From Anaeromyxobacter terrae (GTDB taxonomy: Bacteria > Myxococcota > Myxococcia > Myxococcales > Anaeromyxobacteraceae), in assembly GCF_022690685.1 (NCBI RefSeq), contig NZ_JALCYY010000013.1, forward strand, positions 1 to 64,000: a stretch of DNA of 64,000 nt, in the 5' to 3' direction. The position numbers were made by a program, and so were the translations under genes. Below the pieces are notes generated by a model. It saw nothing but the letters and a program-made list of their open reading frames with translations. It made no database searches and was not told where the DNA came from. Numbering within the stretch: position 1 is the stretch's first letter; every line of letters begins with the position of its first letter. Shown piece by piece: positions 28,188 to 36,437 of the stretch.

Positions 28188-30692
28188 GTGGTGGACTTCA
28201 ACAAGCTCGTAAAGAAGAAGCCGTTGCCGCAGTCGATCGATCCGCTCGAGATCTTCGGTGAGCTCGATCGGAAGGCGTCGCACGTCTCGCTACGGCTTCC
28301 CCAGCAGGAAGTCCTTCGAGCACTGCACGCGACTCGGAAGCAACACGATCACGTGCTGAAGATGCCGACGGGGACCGGGAAGTCGGCGGTCGGCCTGCTC
28401 TACTTGGTGTCGTACATGAGGGCGGTCTCCAAGCCCGTCGTGTACCTGTGCCCGACCGTCCAGCTCGTTCTTCAGGTGATCGCGGAGGCGTCGAAACTTG
28501 GGATCGAAGCGCACGCATACTCCGCGGGCGAGCGCCACCCGCACCCGCGGTGCCTCGCCGCGCAGGCCGTGATCGTCTGCACGTACGACAAGCTCTTCAA
28601 CGCGTTGACGACGTTCGACCGTGAGGAGGTTGCGTTCACGCCTGCCGCGATCGCTCTCGACGACGTTCACTCCGGCGTCGAAGAGGTACGTGACGCGTTC
28701 ACCGTTCGCGTGACGGATGGGAAGCCGTACGACGCGCTTATGGCCGTCCTCGACGGCCCCGGTCGGGCTGTTTCTCCTGGTCTGTGGGACGACATCCGAG
28801 CGGGCCGACCGGAATCCGTGATGGAGATCCCGTACTGGGGGTGGCGCAGCATCCTGGAGGACGTCCGCGGCGTCCTGCAGCAGCACTCAGAGGCGGCCGG
28901 AGTGAAGTTTCGCTGGCCCTTCCTCCGCGACGCACTTCGGTGGTGCCGCTGCGTCGTGAGCGATCGCGGCGTGGAGATCGCCCCTCTCGTGCCGCTCGTC
29001 GACGGAGTTCGTGCATTCACGGACGCAGAGCACCGGTTGTTCATGTCAGCCACGCTCGCGGATGACTCCGTTCTCGTCAGGGAGCTCGGTTGCGACGCGG
29101 CGGCAGCTCAGAAACCGGTGGTTCCCACTTCCGACACCGGGCTCGGCGAGCGGATGGTGCTCGCGCCGTCTCTGCTCGGAACCCAGCTGGAGCGTGCCTG
29201 GATCACGAAGTGGGCTGCCAAGAGTGCCAAGAAGCACAACGTGGTGGTCCTTTGCTCGTCGGAGAAGCAGGCGCGCGACTGGGAAGCCGCCGGAGCTCGT
29301 GTCGCGCTTACGAACGACATCCTCGCTGTGGTCGACGAGCTCAAGGCGGGGACCCTGAAGTTCGCCGCGTTTGCACAACGATACGACGGCATCGACCTGC
29401 CCGACGACGCGTGCCGCGTGTTGATCCTCGATGGTGTACCGTTCGGTAGCGGGATCATCGACCAGCACGACAGTGGCAACCCGGCGCTCCCCGGCGGCGT
29501 TCGAAATCGCACCCTGAACAGGATCGAGCAGGGAATGGGGCGTGCGGTGAGATCGAATGCGGACTACGCCGTCTGCGTCCTCGCCGGGCCCGAGCTCGCG
29601 AGCTTCATCACGAGGCGAGACGTTCAGGACCGAATGAGCCCCGACGTGAGAATCCAGCTGCAGCTCGCAAAGGAACTCGCGGAACTGGCAAGCGACGATC
29701 CGTCCAGCTCGCCAGAAGATGCGTTCCAGGACCTGGTCCGCAAAAGCCTGACTCGCGACGCTGGGTGGAAGACCTTCTACGATCAGCGCGTCCGGCAGGA
29801 GGTCGTTGCGCATGTTGGCGCAGGAACGGACGCATCGCTGATCCGGCTCGCAGAAGCGGAGCGCAAGGCGATCACCGCAGCGGTCGATGGCGATGCTCCC
29901 GGAGGTTTCACGACGCTCAACGACGCACAGCGGTTCGCTGATCTGGACGAACGTGTACGCGCTGGGTACCTCCAGGTTCTCGCGAATTTGACCTTCGAGT
30001 CGGACCCCGGCGAGGCGGCAAAGCTCCAGAAGGCAGCGTTCGACAAGCACAAGGGGCTGCTTCGCCCTCCACCGGGTACGGTGATTCGACCCCTCGATCC
30101 CGGGCGTTGGGAGGTCGCCGCGGTCGTCATCAAGACGTACGACACGTACGCGACTGGAAATGGTCTGCTCGCGGCGTTCCAGGCGCTCAAGCCGTCGCTC
30201 GCGTTCGGCGTGCCGGCCCATCGCTTCGAGGAGGCGTTCTGCCAGGCTCTGGGGCTCATCGGCGCGGATTCGACTCGCCCGGAGCACGACTTCGGGGAAG
30301 GACCGGACAACCTCGTCCTGTGGCCCTCGTTGAGCCTCGTAGTGGAGGCGAAGAACGAGGCAGCCTACAAGGTGATCCCGAAGAAGGACGCGGAGCAACT
30401 ACTCCACAGCGCACAGTGGTTCAAGCGCGAGTACTCGATGCGCACCGGAACGCCCGTCTTCGTCGGCCCCTCCATCGAGCCCGACGAGGGGATCCATCCA
30501 CCCGATGGGACGCGAGTGATCACGCCTAAGAAGCTCAGCGGCCTCACCGATGCACTCGAGGGGTTCCTGACGAAGCTGGCGGGTCGAACCGTCAAGGAAT
30601 GGGACGTGAAGTCCGTGGACCGTCTCCTCATCGAGCACGGGCTCTCCTCGACCAATTTCGTCGAGCGACACACGGTTGCATGCAAGACGTAG
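28188..30692 (+). CDS. SF2 helicase fused to a C-terminal PD-(D/E)XK-like nuclease domain
   Basis: An 834-residue protein. A Q-like LRLPQQEVLRAL (35-46) precedes Walker A MPTGTGKS (59-66). Motif II reads ALDDVH rather than DEAH, motif III-like MSATLADD follows, and the C-terminal RecA-like lobe ends in motif VI EQGMGRAVRSN. About 200 residues of helical linker come next. Around residues 704-725 PDNLVLWPSLSLVVEAKNEA gives the D...ExK pattern of PD-(D/E)XK nucleases. The helicase half resembles DEAD/DEAH (XPD-like) enzymes; the nuclease half suggests DNA cleavage. It is next to tRNA-Arg and converges on the integrase gene, so it is probably island cargo and a possible single-gene defence factor. 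It starts at tandem GTG codons; the first is listed. Confidence 0.75.
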   Translation: MVDFNKLVKKKPLPQSIDPLEIFGELDRKASHVSLRLPQQEVLRALHATRKQHDHVLKMPTGTGKSAVGLLYLVSYMRAVSKPVVYLCPTVQLVLQVIAEASKLGIEAHAYSAGERHPHPRCLAAQAVIVCTYDKLFNALTTFDREEVAFTPAAIALDDVHSGVEEVRDAFTVRVTDGKPYDALMAVLDGPGRAVSPGLWDDIRAGRPESVMEIPYWGWRSILEDVRGVLQQHSEAAGVKFRWPFLRDALRWCRCVVSDRGVEIAPLVPLVDGVRAFTDAEHRLFMSATLADDSVLVRELGCDAAAAQKPVVPTSDTGLGERMVLAPSLLGTQLERAWITKWAAKSAKKHNVVVLCSSEKQARDWEAAGARVALTNDILAVVDELKAGTLKFAAFAQRYDGIDLPDDACRVLILDGVPFGSGIIDQHDSGNPALPGGVRNRTLNRIEQGMGRAVRSNADYAVCVLAGPELASFITRRDVQDRMSPDVRIQLQLAKELAELASDDPSSSPEDAFQDLVRKSLTRDAGWKTFYDQRVRQEVVAHVGAGTDASLIRLAEAERKAITAAVDGDAPGGFTTLNDAQRFADLDERVRAGYLQVLANLTFESDPGEAAKLQKAAFDKHKGLLRPPPGTVIRPLDPGRWEVAAVVIKTYDTYATGNGLLAAFQALKPSLAFGVPAHRFEEAFCQALGLIGADSTRPEHDFGEGPDNLVLWPSLSLVVEAKNEAAYKVIPKKDAEQLLHSAQWFKREYSMRTGTPVFVGPSIEPDEGIHPPDGTRVITPKKLSGLTDALEGFLTKLAGRTVKEWDVKSVDRLLIEHGLSSTNFVERHTVACKT

Positions 30693-30727
30693 CGGCGGCC
30701 TCGCTGCACGCTAACGACTCGCGGTAT

Positions 30728-31867
30728 CTACTCGCGAGGCGGCTTCGTGTCGGCGGACGTGGCTCCGCGCGTGCGGCGGCGTCGTGCCTCGTCCGGCCCC
30801 GCGTCGGCTAGTTCCAGTGCTGCACCGGCCTCAAGCCGCCGGATGACCTCCCGGGCGTCCGCCTCGTCGACGATGTTGTACCGGTCGAACGTGCTTCTGG
30901 TCGTGTGCCCGGTGACCTTCATCACCTCCGACTCGGACGAGCCGCGCCGGCGCGCGTTCGTGCTGAAGCTCCGGCGCGTGTCGTGGAGCCAGACGCCCTC
31001 GATTCCGAGCTGCTTGCACACCCGCTTGAAGACTCGGTACGGGTCATCCCAGGGCGCGCCCGTCTCGGGGTTCACGAACACGTACTCGCCTCCGAGCGGC
31101 ATCGGGAGCGAGCGGATGGCGGCGACGACGCGATCGGTAAGCGGCACGACACGCGCCCTCCCCGTCTTGGTGTCCTCTGGGCGGAGGCGGATCGTTTTGC
31201 GCTCTAGATCGAGCGCCGCGGTGCGGAGGAGCCGGAGCTCCGTCTTCCGCATGCCCGTGTCGTAGTACGCGAGGAACATGGGCCCGAGGTGCGGCCCGGC
31301 AGCCGCCGCGATCTGTGCGATCTCCGCTTCCGTTATGGTGCGCTGCCGGACGTTGCTCTCCTCGAGCATCGGCACGTGGGCGATCGGGCTGTGCGGGATC
31401 CTCTCGCACTCGACCGCGTACGAATACATGCGCTTGAGGAGCGCGACCTCGCGGTTCAGCGTCGAATGGGACGGGGCCTTGCCCCGACGAGTCTCCTCGC
31501 CGAGTCGGGCCTCGCGGTACTCCTCGACGTCGACGCGGGTGAGCGTCATGACCTCGCGATTACCGAGGTGACGGAGGACGTGCTCGGCCCTACCGCGGTC
31601 GGAGTTGTAGGAGCTGTTGTCCCGGCGGGTGATGGGCTCGTACTGCTCCCAGAGGTCGCGCACGGTGAGCGACATCGTGCGGCGTCGCTCGAGATACGTG
31701 TTGTCGAAGATCTCCTGCAGCGTCTTCGCCTCGAGCGCCTTCGCCTGCTCCCTCGTCGGGATCTTCCGCTTCCTGAACCGGACCTCCTGCCCGTTCGGCA
31801 GCTTCGCGGTGAGGTCGACCATCCATGCGGTCTTGCCTCCTGGTGTCGTGTACTTCTCAACGCCCAT
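30728..31867 (-). CDS. int: Tyrosine-type site-specific integrase
   Basis: A 379-residue phage-type integrase. The N-terminal arm-binding region (YTTPGGKTAWMVDL) is followed by a SAM-like core-binding domain (TVRDLWEQYEPITRRDNSS). The catalytic domain has the first Arg in YYDTGMRKTELRLL (about 207), HxxR in WLHDTRRSF (about 298-301), His in TGHTTRSTFDRYNI, and the nucleophilic Tyr in DRYN (about 328). A basic tail follows. The gene converges on the helicase gene and is downstream of the excisionase-like gene (42 bases). It probably catalysed insertion at tRNA-Arg. Confidence 0.95.
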   Translation of the reverse strand: MGVEKYTTPGGKTAWMVDLTAKLPNGQEVRFRKRKIPTREQAKALEAKTLQEIFDNTYLERRRTMSLTVRDLWEQYEPITRRDNSSYNSDRGRAEHVLRHLGNREVMTLTRVDVEEYREARLGEETRRGKAPSHSTLNREVALLKRMYSYAVECERIPHSPIAHVPMLEESNVRQRTITEAEIAQIAAAAGPHLGPMFLAYYDTGMRKTELRLLRTAALDLERKTIRLRPEDTKTGRARVVPLTDRVVAAIRSLPMPLGGEYVFVNPETGAPWDDPYRVFKRVCKQLGIEGVWLHDTRRSFSTNARRRGSSESEVMKVTGHTTRSTFDRYNIVDEADAREVIRRLEAGAALELADAGPDEARRRRTRGATSADTKPPRE

Positions 31868-31909
31868 GGCTCACGTCCTCTCGTGGAGGCGTGCGTCGTC
31901 TCCAAGCGT

Positions 31910-32311
31910 CTAGCGACCACGCGACCGCGACGCGATGAACTTCTCTAGGTCGACGCGACGGAAGAGCATGACGCGCGCGCCGCGACGCGCATGCGGAATC
32001 CCGTATCGATGGACAGCCTGGTAGAAGGCCTTCATCGACGTGAAGCGCAGGAACCAGGCCGCTTCAGCGGCGTCGAAGTTCGGCTGAGCGGGGTCGGTGG
32101 GGGCGTGCGGGGCGAGATGTTCACCCTTCGTGCGCTCCTCCTCACGCGAACCGGCGGAGCCGGCGTCCTGCTCGCGCGTTTCGGACGCAACAACCGACAG
32201 CGGGGCCGACGCCGGCACCTGGATCTGCGTCCCGACTTGGGCGCGAACCTCCTCCGCCACGATCTCCCGCATCTCCTTGACGAGTTTCCGGACAGCGCTG
32301 TCCATCCCCAT
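31910..32311 (-). CDS. Excisionase-like DNA-binding protein
   Basis: A 133-residue protein. An N-terminal helix with AVRKLVKEMREIVAEEVRAQV is followed by a low-complexity, Ala/Glu/Pro-rich linker. The C-terminal winged-helix-like domain reads AEAAWFLRFTSMKAFYQAVHRYGIPHARRGARVMLFRRVDLEKFI, the pattern of helix-turn-helix excisionases. It lies 42 bases before int in the same direction, typical of xis-int pairs. The N-terminal half may add oligomerisation. Confidence 0.8.
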   Translation of the reverse strand: MGMDSAVRKLVKEMREIVAEEVRAQVGTQIQVPASAPLSVVASETREQDAGSAGSREEERTKGEHLAPHAPTDPAQPNFDAAEAAWFLRFTSMKAFYQAVHRYGIPHARRGARVMLFRRVDLEKFIASRSRGR

Positions 32312-32373
32312 AGCGATCCCCTCGAACGTCGATACCGATCGCGAACGACGGCATCATCGCTCCCTTCTGGGGC

Positions 32374-32396
32374 GATGTAGGCGTGTCGCCTACATC
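32374..32396. promoter_or_regulatory. Perfect inverted repeat upstream of xis-like gene
   Basis: GATGTAGGCG and CGCCTACATC form a perfect 10-bp inverted repeat with TGT between. It lies about 63-85 bases before the xis-like start. It shares the TGTAG/CTACA word with the second repeat at 32433-32450 and with the GTGTAGATG block at 32418-32426, suggesting operator sites for a regulator. Confidence 0.5.
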
Positions 32397-32424
32397 CACG
32401 GAGACTGGCATGCGCCGGTGTAGA

Positions 32425-32450
32425 TGTCAACAGGATGCTACATAGCATCC
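32425..32450 (-). promoter_or_regulatory. Possible promoter -35 box beside a second inverted repeat
   Basis: On the minus strand a consensus TTGACA (complement of 32425-32430) lies beside GGATGCT-ACAT-AGCATCC (32433-32450), a perfect 7-bp inverted repeat. The -10 element is not obvious at 16-18 bases. The site may be the xis-int promoter with an overlapping operator, or only a binding site. Confidence 0.35.
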
Positions 32451-32536
32451 GCCATGCACGCTTGGCCGTCCAGACGCGACGATGCGGACGCTGCCGCACA
32501 GGCATCCGCCGGTGAAGCGCTCGGGTCCTTCCACGC

Positions 32537-33091
32537 TCATCCCGCTTTGCGACGGAAGTGGAGCGCCTGCACGCCGGACTTGAACCGCTGCGTCGATAGG
32601 AGCTGGAGATGCCGCGCACTCGACAGGCCATGAAACAACGTCGGCCCGCGTCCACTGATGATGGGATGAACGACGATGCGGTACTCGTCGATGAGCCCCA
32701 ACTCCTCGAGCGCAGCCGCGAGCTTGGGCGCTCCGACGAGGACACCCCGCTCGGTCTTCGCTTTCAGCGCCGAGATCGCCTCGCGAAGGTCACCCTCCAC
32801 CTTGATCGTGTTCTGCCACGGAAAGTCGCTCCGCGAGCCCGACACGACGTACTTCGCCTTCGCCTCGAGCTTCTGTGCCCACTCGCGCATCGCGCGCGGC
32901 GCCTTTTCGTCGCGTGCCACCGCGGGCCAGGCTCCCTCCATCAGCTCGTAGGTGTTGCGCCCGAAGAGCATCGCCCCGCTCTGATCCATGAGCTGCGTCC
33001 AATAGTCGTGCAGCTCGTCGTCCACGATCCCCTGGGTGTGATCGGTGCACCCGTCCACAGTCACGTTGAGACCGAAGGTGAGGAGGCCCAT
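32537..33091 (-). CDS. Dihydrofolate reductase/RibD C-terminal family protein
   Basis: A 184-residue cytosolic reductase-like protein. It begins MGLLTFGLNVTVDGCTDH. It has MLFGRNTYELMEGAWP (residues 37-55), then KYVVSGSRSDFPWQNTIKVEGDL, VLVGAPKLAAALEELGLIDEYRIVVHPIISGRG near the C-terminus. That is the RibD_C/YyaP layout, presumably NADPH-binding. The biological substrate is unknown; such genes are frequent passengers in accessory DNA. It stands alone, 445 bases after CoiA-like gene's end in the same orientation. Confidence 0.85.
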   Translation of the reverse strand: MGLLTFGLNVTVDGCTDHTQGIVDDELHDYWTQLMDQSGAMLFGRNTYELMEGAWPAVARDEKAPRAMREWAQKLEAKAKYVVSGSRSDFPWQNTIKVEGDLREAISALKAKTERGVLVGAPKLAAALEELGLIDEYRIVVHPIISGRGPTLFHGLSSARHLQLLSTQRFKSGVQALHFRRKAG

Positions 33092-33375
33092 GGCGTGGGA
33101 TTCTATGCGGAAGCGCGAGCAGACAGGAGACCTACGTCAACACGACCATTCCCGGCCGGTTTACAGACATCTGGCACGAAGATCCGGCGACGTTCCGCGT
33201 GAGCGCGGGAGCCGGGGGGTGCCACGCGAGTACGCGCGCAGCGTGCGCGGGACAGCAAAGCGCGCGACTCCCCGACCGGTGACCCCACAGCAGCTTGCGG
33301 GCGCGCGCGAGCAGCGGACCGGAATCGCCCAGCCCGCGCGAGCGCATGGCGCGCTACGCGGGGTCGGTGCGACGG

Positions 33376-34263
33376 TTACGTCTCCTCCTCGCGTTCCGCC
33401 AGGCGCCCACTGCTGTGCCACTCGAACACTTCGTGCTCGGCAGGTTTCCAGGCGGTGCGCCAGCGCTCCAGCTGCGCTCCCGTCGCAAACTCACGCCAGC
33501 GCCGCGAGGGCCCCTTGTCGTTCCAGTGGAAGCCTGGACGGTCCTGGGCCCGGCCGTGGTCCTTGGGTAGGTAGCGCACCAGGAGGCTGAGGACGCGCTC
33601 CTCCTCGGTGGTGTCGAGTGGGCGCAGGCCCGCGCGATTGAGGAAGTGGTCGCGCCTCTCCATGCGGCCGAGCAGGAGAAACCCCTCCTTGCGGGACGCC
33701 TGCTTGTCGGCCACCTCCAGGACCTCCTCGCCCAAATCGATAAAGAGCCGCTTCTTGGCCGCGAGGAACGACGTCCGCGGGCGCCGCCACAACCAGTACG
33801 CGAAGCCGGCAGGCGGGGGCGGCAGCCCGCCCCATGGCGGCACATCGACTCGCTCGATGCGCGCCACGTCGTCGAGGCCGAACTCATTGAGGCCGAACAC
33901 CATCCTGCGGCCATCCAGGAGCCAAATCATTCGGCCGTAGAACGCCTCGCGCTCGCGAATCTCCTCCGGGGCGATGGGCGAGTGCTGTAACTCGATGACG
34001 CCCTTGGGCGTGCGGATGTCCGCGCGGTGCTCGCCCATCACCACCTCGCGCTGATCCGGCTCCGCGCGCAGCTTCCACCAGTGGTGCCAGGGCGTCTCGC
34101 TCTCCGCCCACGTGTCGCATGAGGCGCCTCGTTCGTGCGCCCAGTACCAGTCGACAACTTCTCCACACCGGGCTCGCACCACCCGCCGGCACAAGGGGCA
34201 CACCGCGCTCGCTTTCGGCCACGCCTCCACGCGCGCGCCGCTGCCGTCGTCCGCGAAGAACAT
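33376..34263 (-). CDS. CoiA-like competence/nuclease-domain protein
   Basis: About 295 residues. The N-terminal zinc-ribbon-like segment has CPLCRRVVRARCGEVVDWYWAH (about residues 22-43), then HHWWKLRAEP, MGEHRADIRTPKGVIELQHSPIAPEEIREREAFY. This HRADI...IELQ.S core is the CoiA nuclease motif (PD-(D/E)XK-like). The second half is a distinct helical/WH-like region ending in REEET. The ATG at 34261-34263 begins directly at MFFADDGSG, where the family starts; the open frame extends upstream without similarity. CoiA proteins act on incoming DNA in competence, but similar domains occur in island genes, so the role here is unclear. Confidence 0.7.
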   Translation of the reverse strand: MFFADDGSGARVEAWPKASAVCPLCRRVVRARCGEVVDWYWAHERGASCDTWAESETPWHHWWKLRAEPDQREVVMGEHRADIRTPKGVIELQHSPIAPEEIREREAFYGRMIWLLDGRRMVFGLNEFGLDDVARIERVDVPPWGGLPPPPAGFAYWLWRRPRTSFLAAKKRLFIDLGEEVLEVADKQASRKEGFLLLGRMERRDHFLNRAGLRPLDTTEEERVLSLLVRYLPKDHGRAQDRPGFHWNDKGPSRRWREFATGAQLERWRTAWKPAEHEVFEWHSSGRLAEREEET

Positions 34264-34385
34264 CGGCCCGCCCTCCTGCGGGTGCCGCGCACGCTCCCTG
34301 TGAGCGCCCGGGCCGCTTCGTCGTGGTGATGATATCAGTCGCGACCAAGGCCCTCGAGCTACGCCAGCCGAGGTTCGTCGGGCTG

Positions 34386-35114
34386 TTACTGCACGCTCGC
34401 GGTTGGCAGGTGGTACGAGCGGCGTCCGTCGTCTGGGAGCCATCCGCGCGATCGGTCCACGTCGCATGTGCCGTGGTCGGGCAGATCGTCCGCCGCGGAC
34501 ATGGCCTTCTCCTGCAGGTCCCACGTGCCCTTCTCGATGCTCCGCTTCATGCTTCGGGAGTACTCCAAGACCTCGCCTTGGCACCTATCGAACGACCAAG
34601 TGTCTCTCGGGAAGAACTCTTGCTTTTTGATGCACAGCGGCGGCACATCCCGGGCATCCAGGTTGTAGTAACGGTCGATCGGGACATCGACCTCTGCGCA
34701 CTGCACAACAGCAGCCTGCTCGACTCGCCTTCCGCTCGAAGCACCCGCGTTCAAGCATTCGAGGGTGCTCCGGGAACGATCAACGAACACGTTGAAGTTC
34801 GTCCGCAGGTCCTCGATAACGCACTCGCACCACTGATCAAGCGCGGCCGCGAAGCTCTGCATATCGATCCTGCACGCCGCGAACTGGTCGTTGTACTTGA
34901 ACCCACCGTCGAAACTCGCCGACGTGTGGCATATCGGCTCCATCGGCATCATCGGAATCGGACAGGTGCTCGGGTAACTCTGCGTAGGCCATGGCCTGCT
35001 CACCATCGGCACGCACGCGTTGTTGCCCAGCACGACGCACACAGAGGCGATCAGGAAGCGTCCGTATCGCCAGTCACACGTCTGCAACGGCCCTCCGCGC
35101 CTCGGTGAAAACAC
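34386..35114 (-). CDS. Unknown exported, cysteine-rich protein at the end of the Hsp70 operon
   Basis: A 242-residue protein with a basic N-terminal segment, then a hydrophobic run RFLIASVCVVLGNNAC that could be a signal peptide with a lipobox-like Cys. A Pro/Met-rich stretch and about ten cysteines in the mature part (for example RIDMQSFAAALDQWCECVIEDL) suggest disulfides and export. No catalytic motif. The open frame starts 41 bases inside the preceding gene; a later start is possible. Codon composition is plainly less GC-biased than in the core genome. It is the last gene of the operon in this orientation. Confidence 0.6.
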   Translation of the reverse strand: MFSPRRGGPLQTCDWRYGRFLIASVCVVLGNNACVPMVSRPWPTQSYPSTCPIPMMPMEPICHTSASFDGGFKYNDQFAACRIDMQSFAAALDQWCECVIEDLRTNFNVFVDRSRSTLECLNAGASSGRRVEQAAVVQCAEVDVPIDRYYNLDARDVPPLCIKKQEFFPRDTWSFDRCQGEVLEYSRSMKRSIEKGTWDLQEKAMSAADDLPDHGTCDVDRSRGWLPDDGRRSYHLPTASVQ

Positions 35115-35673
35115 GGGTCAGGACGGCTCCGTAGCGGCGCTCCAGCTCCTCGGCGTCCCCCCGGCCACCGAAGGAGGGCATGAGATCATCGTACGCAGCC
35201 TGGAAGGGACGAGGTGCGTTGGCGCGAACCGCGGCCGTGAGTTCGGCGATGCACCTTTCGGCGGACGAGAACCGACTGTCGACGAGAGATCGCATCGGCT
35301 CGCGTTCGCTGGGAGTGGGCGGAATGTACGGAAGCGGCTTCTTTCCCTCCTCAACCATCATCGCGTTCATGAGCTGCGACATCCGCTGATGCCGTGCGAG
35401 CTGCTGTCTTGCCAGCAATTCCTTGAACCAATCTGCAAACGTAGCGAGGACTTTGACGCGACTGTCGTTTCGAACCGCGTACGCAGAGGCAGCCATCACG
35501 TAGCCCAGCCTGATAGCGCAGTCCGATGGGTGGATCATGATGGCAAGCATCGCCTCGTGTTCCGACACGATTCCTCGCTCAAGCGCATCCAATAGGAACG
35601 CTTTGCCGACAGTCTTAGCGCACGCGTAGAGTTGCCGCGCTTTCACTCGCTCACGACCGCCCAAGGAACTCAT
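35074..35673 (-). CDS. Unknown helical cytoplasmic protein of the Hsp70 operon
   Basis: A 199-residue protein, helical and without signal peptide or membrane segment. Notable segments are ACAKTVGKAFLLDALERGIVSEHEAMLAIMIHPSDCAIRLGYV and HQRMSQLMNAMMVEEGKKPLPYIPPTP. No known family is recognised. Its ATG overlaps the stop of the membrane-protein gene (ATGA at 35670-35673), so translation is coupled. Given the setting it may be a client adaptor or structural subunit, but nothing in the sequence proves this. Confidence 0.6.
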   Translation of the reverse strand: MSSLGGRERVKARQLYACAKTVGKAFLLDALERGIVSEHEAMLAIMIHPSDCAIRLGYVMAASAYAVRNDSRVKVLATFADWFKELLARQQLARHQRMSQLMNAMMVEEGKKPLPYIPPTPSEREPMRSLVDSRFSSAERCIAELTAAVRANAPRPFQAAYDDLMPSFGGRGDAEELERRYGAVLTRVFTEARRAVADV

Positions 35674-36425
35674 TCCGTGCGACCCTCCACCGCGCCCGCG
35701 CGCTTGCGGCCGGACCTCAGCCTGGCGCGCGCTTCTGCGGACAGCTGCGCGTCTCGTTCGGTTGCCTGCTTCCGGACGGATTCCAGCGTGCCCCGCGTGT
35801 ACTGGAAGCTCCCGCAGCGGCTGTTGTAGTCCTCGACGAAGCGATTGAAGGCGGCGACCTGCGCGTTGTTGAGGACCAGGGGCTCCATCTTCGAGATGCG
35901 AGTGTCCTCGAAGACGCAGTACCTCACCTCAGCCGTCGAGAGCCTCAGATTGCGTCCGACCTGCGGACGGTTTTCAGAGTAGTCCTCCACTGGAGGGGTG
36001 TACGGAACCGCTGAGGTGCTACGCACAGCAGGAGATGGGGCAGCACCTGTCGACGAGGAGTAGCTGCTGGCGTAGCTCGTCGGGCTGCTCGATTTCCGTG
36101 AGCCAGACTCACACATGCTGAACAGGCTGATGGCTCCGCCGACGAGGATCACCCACCCGTACGGCATCCGCAGAATGAAGACGAAGAACCCCACGATACC
36201 CTGGAGCACCGCAGCCGCGGGCGCTTTCCTTGGCGCGCGGCCATGCAGAAAGTTCGTCGCCCACCGCTCGTCGTCGATGTCGTCAGGCCATTCGTCCGCC
36301 ATCCCCTCGCCGGCTGCAACGACCGCAGCTCGCAGGTCGATCCCGATATCCGAGACAAGCTCTGCGAGCCCCGCGAAACCTTGCGGTGGCTCGAGCTCAC
36401 TGCGGACCATCCCCTCGGCCGTCAT
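35670..36425 (-). CDS. Membrane protein with conserved C-terminal Cys/Asn motif, Hsp70 operon
   Basis: A 251-residue protein. The soluble N-terminal domain (about 70 residues) has an acidic patch PDDIDDERW. It is followed by a hydrophobic region of one or two segments (VLQGIVGFFVFILRMPYGWVILVGGAISLFSMC), a Ser/Pro-rich linker and a C-terminal domain. That domain reads RLSTAEVRYCVFEDTRI...NNAQVAAFNRFVEDYNSRCGSFQYTRG. The YC...FN..V.DYNSRC pattern is one I associate with membrane proteins found beside Hsp70/J-like genes, but I know no function. Its start is 12 bases after the J-like stop. It may anchor the chaperone complex to the membrane. Confidence 0.65.
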   Translation of the reverse strand: MTAEGMVRSELEPPQGFAGLAELVSDIGIDLRAAVVAAGEGMADEWPDDIDDERWATNFLHGRAPRKAPAAAVLQGIVGFFVFILRMPYGWVILVGGAISLFSMCESGSRKSSSPTSYASSYSSSTGAAPSPAVRSTSAVPYTPPVEDYSENRPQVGRNLRLSTAEVRYCVFEDTRISKMEPLVLNNAQVAAFNRFVEDYNSRCGSFQYTRGTLESVRKQATERDAQLSAEARARLRSGRKRAGAVEGRTE

Positions 36426-36437
36426 GAATGCCCCTAT

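Noticed and set aside
32312-32536. Small open frames between xis-like gene and the reductase gene
   Set aside because: The frames overlap the inverted repeats, lack ribosome sites and have no family resemblance.
33092-33375. A gene remnant between the reductase and CoiA-like genes
   Set aside because: Only short frames without similarity; GC-rich direct and inverted stretches but nothing recognisable.
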